A stretch of 11,142 nucleotides of DNA. Source: JACDAE01 sp034438015 (lineage in GTDB: Bacteria > Chloroflexota > Ktedonobacteria > Ktedonobacterales > Ktedonobacteraceae). The DNA lies in contig DAOTTD010000055.1 in NCBI GenBank assembly GCA_034438015.1, positions 1 to 11,142 on the forward strand, read 5' to 3'. The notes beneath the pieces were generated by a model. That model was not told the origin of the DNA. It saw only the letters and a list, made by a program, of their open reading frames with translations, and ran no database searches. Position 1 is the stretch's first letter, and each line of letters starts with the position of its first letter. Shown here one piece after another: positions 8,039-11,142 of this stretch. The position numbers were made by a program, and so were the translations under genes.

Positions 8039-8067
8039 TATACAGAGCGTATGTTCTATGGTATAGT
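8039..8067 (+). promoter_or_regulatory. Candidate extended -10 promoter for the second module
   Basis: TGGTATAGT (8059-8067) fits the extended -10 consensus (TG, one base, then a -10 hexamer with one mismatch to TATAAT). TATACA (8039-8044), a four-of-six match to the -35 hexamer, lies exactly 17 bases upstream of the -10. Transcription would begin near 8074, about 35 bases before the ATG at 8109, leaving room for the AGGTGG ribosome binding site. Confidence 0.45.
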
Positions 8068-8108
8068 AGAGCAGAGAATCACTCGTGATAAGGTGGTAAG
8101 CACAAGTT

Positions 8109-10784
8109 ATGGCTGAAATGTATACAACCAGAGCATTGCTCAGTACCATGCGAGAAGGCTTACTTGATATTGGCTATCGTGAAGATCTACTGCAAGAAAA
8201 TTATGGCTTCACGGATATGTTTGCCCAGGATCAGGCATTTCGCTCTGTTGAGATCGGCGTATTTGCGCAAAATCCCCCCTCCTACCGCAATGCTTGCTTT
8301 GGAGTAGTAGTACCACCATACCAGGGTTCTGAGGCTATTTTGCAGTATCGTGCCCTGGGAGCGCCTCAGATATTTGCCTTGCATCCCGAATTAGAGGAAA
8401 TTTTTTGTTGGAAGATTCTTGCACAGGGTAGTCCGCAGTTAATCGATAAAATAGAGGTTTCTCATCTGCGTAATGCTATTTATGCCCATCGAACTGAGTG
8501 GAACCCTGAAAGTATTTTGCGTGCGAAATCAATCCGTTTTACAAACGAACCTGTTCAGTTAGACTTTTTTGACCTGGGCTTAGTGCCAGAGCTTGAAAGT
8601 ATTGTGTATCAGAAGCTGGACCGTTTACTCAACGACGTTATTGCCTCCTGTGAAGCGGTTTATAAAGAGCACCACGAAGGTGGACTTGATTATAAAGCAC
8701 TGTTTCGTCTCATTTTCCGCTTGATTGCTGCGAAGTTGCTAGGTGACAGACAATATCCAGGCAGATGGCTGAGCGCTAACGTACAAGAGGTCATCAAATT
8801 AGTTGAGAATTTTTACTTTCAGCGTACCACGCCAGAAGCTATCTTAGATGACACGCTTGTGCAGGATACGGCATGGAGACAGATCAGGGCTGCCTTCTCT
8901 TTTCGTAATCTTTCCGTCGAGGCGCTGGCCTACGTCTATGAAAACACGCTTGTGACTCCAGAGACGCGCAAATATCTGGCCACACATGCTACTCCACCAG
9001 CGATTGCAGAGTATATTATACAAAATCTTCCTCTACAAGAACTTGGTTATGAAGATGTGCATATTTTCGAGCCATTTTGTGGTCATGCCCCATTTCTCAC
9101 TGCCGCTCTTTCCCGCTTACGTACATTACCTCCGTTTGATACTATGCCTGTAGAGCAAAGACATGAAAATTTTATACGCATGTTATCGGGTATGGAGGTC
9201 GACTCTTTTGCCTGTGAGGTCGCAAGAAATAGCTTGATTTTAGCCGATTATCCTAACCCTAATGGATGGGATATCGCGAATAGCAAATTCTTTACAGTAA
9301 ATGATCTGGATAAGTATCTGGCACGAGCTAATGTTGTTGTTTGTAACCCTCCCTATGAAGACTTTAGCCAGAAGGATCGACAATCAAATCATTCAATTGG
9401 CTCGGCAAATAAAGCAGTTGAAGCCTTGCGTAGAATTCTTCAGGTGCCACCTGCGATGCTTGGCGTTGTATTGCCGCGTGTATTTATGAACGGGCAAAGT
9501 TATCGTCAAATTAAAAGCCAGATCAATACTTTGTACAATAACATAACATTAGTAGAGCTACCTTCTATTTTCAATTTTGCGGAAGTCGAAACTGTGTTGC
9601 TCATTGCGCATGGAAAGCGCACTGCTCATCCTGTCTGGCGTTCTGTTATTGTAGAGAAGAAGGATTATCAACAATTTATCTACACTGGACGCCCAACTAA
9701 ACAGACAGAAATTTCTTCGGATTTTGTGCAAGGCGAAAATGGCATGCTCCTCTGGTATAGCCATTTGCAACGTATCTGGAATGAGCTAACGCCACTATCA
9801 AAACTAGGCAGCATCGCAGAGATTCGTACAGGTATGCAGTACAATATCCCTATTAGAGAAAATGAAAATACACTTTTTTCGGCTATAGCACGAAATGGAT
9901 TTGCTCAAGGCTTAAGGCGTGTTACAGATGACTTTGAGCCATATGTTACGAAAGCCTCTACATATCTGAATATGGACCCACAGTTTATGTATCGTGAAGC
10001 CTATAAGCTTCCGTGGGATAAACCAAAAATTATCGCAAATGCAGCGCGTCTCAGTAGAGGTCGTTGGTTAATTGCAGGCGCTATTGATGAGCAAGGTCTG
10101 GTCTGTATCCATAATTTTCATGGTATCTGGCCAACAGGTTCTGTACCTCTAGAGGTTATTGCGGCATTACTAAATAGCCCGATCACTAATGCCTTTCTCA
10201 GTGTTCACCGCACCTCACGCCATAATCAAATACGCATTTTGCAGCAAGTCCCTATTCCCAATTTTACACAATCGCAGATGCGCCTTATTGTCTCACTCGT
10301 TCGTGAGTATATGGCGATCAGAGAGCAATGGCGTCACCAGCCAGATAATTCCAGATACCTGGAGAGTGCTGCCCGTGGAATTATACGACAGATAGATGCG
10401 GAGTTACTACGCGCTTATAATCTTCCAATAGAGCTTGAGCGTGAACTGATAAATTATTTTGCGGGGTATAAGAGGCCCGGTCCTATATCTTTAACACACA
10501 TAAAACCATCTCCAGAGAAAAGACTCTATACATCTATAATTAGAATAGAAGGTGTTAGAAATGAGAGTAACGATAAAGTAGTAGATGCAGTTGTAATAAG
10601 CTGGAATCCCCACCAGATTGTTCATTTCCCTATCTCTTTTATACCTCAGAGCTTGCAAGATAAACTGGCTCCAGATGTGCGGTTACTTGCCAGGGTGAAT
10701 ATTGGGGCAGAGACAGCAGAAGATCTCATTTTTGAAGAAATAGAGTTAGCACCAGAGCCTGAAATAAATGATAGACTTGCCTGA
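8109..10784 (+). CDS. N6-adenine DNA methyltransferase with built-in recognition-like region
   Basis: An 891-residue predicted adenine-N6 DNA methyltransferase. Residues 1-300 are an uncharacterised N-terminal region; I see no PD-(D/E)XK active site in it. Motif I is FEPFCGHAPFL (320-330), an unusual form in which H-A stands where S-G is common. A motif II-like GMEVDSFACEVARNSL follows, then the catalytic NPPYEDF (413-419). The second half contains a type I HsdS-like pattern: AEIRTGMQ, then ALLNSPITNAFLS, then a QVPIPNF ending near residue 720. It therefore probably recognises its own target, as type IIG or single-chain enzymes do. The last 100 residues look like a small beta-rich domain. ATG 8109 follows AGGTGG (8091-8096) at a rather long 12 bases. 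GC is much lower than in the upstream genes (37-38% in two hand-counted samples), implying separate ancestry. Its end overlaps the metallohydrolase gene by 17 bases. Methyltransferase identity is sure; the wider system is unknown to me. Confidence 0.85.
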   Translation: MAEMYTTRALLSTMREGLLDIGYREDLLQENYGFTDMFAQDQAFRSVEIGVFAQNPPSYRNACFGVVVPPYQGSEAILQYRALGAPQIFALHPELEEIFCWKILAQGSPQLIDKIEVSHLRNAIYAHRTEWNPESILRAKSIRFTNEPVQLDFFDLGLVPELESIVYQKLDRLLNDVIASCEAVYKEHHEGGLDYKALFRLIFRLIAAKLLGDRQYPGRWLSANVQEVIKLVENFYFQRTTPEAILDDTLVQDTAWRQIRAAFSFRNLSVEALAYVYENTLVTPETRKYLATHATPPAIAEYIIQNLPLQELGYEDVHIFEPFCGHAPFLTAALSRLRTLPPFDTMPVEQRHENFIRMLSGMEVDSFACEVARNSLILADYPNPNGWDIANSKFFTVNDLDKYLARANVVVCNPPYEDFSQKDRQSNHSIGSANKAVEALRRILQVPPAMLGVVLPRVFMNGQSYRQIKSQINTLYNNITLVELPSIFNFAEVETVLLIAHGKRTAHPVWRSVIVEKKDYQQFIYTGRPTKQTEISSDFVQGENGMLLWYSHLQRIWNELTPLSKLGSIAEIRTGMQYNIPIRENENTLFSAIARNGFAQGLRRVTDDFEPYVTKASTYLNMDPQFMYREAYKLPWDKPKIIANAARLSRGRWLIAGAIDEQGLVCIHNFHGIWPTGSVPLEVIAALLNSPITNAFLSVHRTSRHNQIRILQQVPIPNFTQSQMRLIVSLVREYMAIREQWRHQPDNSRYLESAARGIIRQIDAELLRAYNLPIELERELINYFAGYKRPGPISLTHIKPSPEKRLYTSIIRIEGVRNESNDKVVDAVVISWNPHQIVHFPISFIPQSLQDKLAPDVRLLARVNIGAETAEDLIFEEIELAPEPEINDRLA

Positions 10785-11079
10785 ACTTTTGATCCTGGAT
10801 GTTGGTCATGGGAATTGCGCTATTCTCAGGGACACTATGGCTGTAACTGTTATTGATTGTGGCTATGATGGAGTAACTTTAATTCAGACACTTGACCGGC
10901 TGGGTATTGAAGCAGTTGACCATGTGCTTATTTCTCATGCCGATATCGACCATATTGGTGGGCTAGTGCCGTTAATAAAAGAAATTCCTGTTCATAACGT
11001 TTATATGAATGCGGATGGTATCATCTCAATAATTCGGGGAGAGAAAAGCGATCATCGGGTGGGATGCATAGTGTTGTAA
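10768..11079 (+). CDS. ComEC-type metallo-beta-lactamase-fold hydrolase, probably truncated
   Basis: The first 84 residues have the hallmarks of the metallo-beta-lactamase fold in its ComEC/Rec2-like branch: LDVGHGNCAIL (10-20), VIDCG (28-32) and the metal-binding motif SHADIDHIGG (56-65). In that motif an Asp replaces the second His of the classical HxHxDH, as is usual for this branch. Members are phosphodiesterases or hydrolases, often of nucleic-acid-like substrates; the substrate here is unknown. ATG 10768 overlaps the methyltransferase stop by 17 bases in another frame, which suggests translational coupling and joint function. The frame ends at 103 residues, whereas members are usually some 250-350 residues, and later metal ligands are missing. 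After NADG (about residue 84) the sequence no longer looks like the family, so the gene is probably broken by an insertion or deletion and inactive as read here. Family identity is confident; truncation is inferred. Confidence 0.72.
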   Translation: MIDLPELLILDVGHGNCAILRDTMAVTVIDCGYDGVTLIQTLDRLGIEAVDHVLISHADIDHIGGLVPLIKEIPVHNVYMNADGIISIIRGEKSDHRVGCIVL

Positions 11080-11142
11080 GGTGCAGGGAGAGAGACCAGC
11101 AAGCGTGTACGCTTGTTCTTGCTGGGCGAGAGCATTTCTGTG
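11026..11142. mobile_element. Possible edge of an inserted element after the broken hydrolase
   Basis: Sequence past about 11018-11035 does not continue the hydrolase in any plus-strand frame. It holds a nested inverted repeat at 11096-11125 and, on the minus strand, an open frame of 38 codons that ends at 11026-11028 and runs off the window. That frame reads like YTLAGLSPCTLQHYASHPMI, which I cannot assign to a transposase family. An insertion sequence entering the gene would explain the break, but the element's ends, family and target duplication cannot be shown from the part present. Simple deletion or an assembly join are alternatives. Confidence 0.3.
11096..11125. repeat. Nested inverted repeat at the right edge
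   Basis: CCAGCAAG (11096-11103) is matched perfectly by CTTGCTGG (11118-11125). An alternative inner hairpin, AAGCG with CGCTT around TGTA (11101-11114), lies inside it, so the sequence can fold in two competing ways. No T-run follows directly, so it is not a typical terminator. Subterminal hairpins of this kind occur in IS200/IS605-type elements and in structured RNAs, but neither can be confirmed here. Confidence 0.5.

Larger units (their letters stand above)
7928..8108. other. Spacer between the two modules
   Basis: This 181-base spacer marks the change from the GC-rich first module to the lower-GC second module. It has no strong intrinsic terminator. A bulged inverted repeat spans 7994-8055: AACATA (7994-7999) and CGCTC (8004-8008) on the left match GAGCG (8045-8049) and TATGTT (8050-8055) on the right. 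Both candidate -10 boxes lie in or beside it. It may hold operator sites or be a coincidence of AT-rich sequence. Confidence 0.45.

Noticed and set aside
289..10784. A complete class 1 DISARM operon
   Set aside because: Only the DrmD-like and DrmMI-like proteins are recognisable. The third protein carries a methyltransferase NPPY motif and is not DrmA or DrmB, and no phospholipase-D-like DrmC is present.
11080..11142. 5' end of a group II intron or an IS605-type element end
   Set aside because: The nested hairpin is suggestive, but the typical GTGYG intron start and any recognisable IS605 transposase start are missing, so no family can be named.

Overview
The window looks like part of a chromosomal DNA-modification or phage-defence island. 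It has two modules of different base composition. Strong GC-rich codon bias in the first genes, together with a scattered GGGGCGCGATTTATAAGCCC-type repeat, would suit a high-GC, repeat-rich bacterium such as a Chloroflexota/Ktedonobacteria-type organism. That placement is a guess from sequence style and not from a marker gene. All confident genes are on the plus strand.

Module 1 (about 165-7927) is GC-rich: a hand-counted 60-base sample at 1321-1380 is 75% G+C. After a 288-base non-coding left edge with a TATAAT box and a perfect 19-base inverted repeat comes a 1074-residue SNF2/HepA-type helicase closely resembling DrmD of class 1 DISARM. A 106-base gap follows, then a roughly 1435-residue Eco57I/PglX-like N6-adenine DNA methyltransferase resembling DrmMI. 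These two are the usual first pair of class 1 DISARM (drmD-drmMI-drmA-drmB-drmC), but drmA, drmB and drmC are absent from the next 3.2 kb. The methyltransferase gene is a visible mosaic. From the NPPF motif to about 7437 it drops to about 35% G+C, then returns to about 62%, which suggests a swapped target-recognition segment. Its 3' end carries two in-frame copies of the repeat that also sits, inverted, in front of the gene.

Module 2 (about 7990-11030) is lower in GC (37-38% in two hand-counted samples). It has its own candidate promoters, an 891-residue N6-adenine methyltransferase with NPPY and a built-in recognition-like C-terminal half, and a ComEC-type metallo-beta-lactamase-fold gene that overlaps its end by 17 bases. 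The hydrolase reading frame breaks off after about 84 family-like residues. The sequence beyond is unlike it and contains a nested inverted repeat, so it was probably interrupted by an insertion or other rearrangement near 11018-11035.

Overall, module 1 would supply a DNA translocase and a modification enzyme, and module 2 would supply a second, differently derived methyltransferase coupled to a metallohydrolase. Whether they act together, or are neighbours in an island that collects such genes, cannot be told from this window. The methyltransferase/metallohydrolase pair is not a system I recognise and is the best candidate here for something undescribed.
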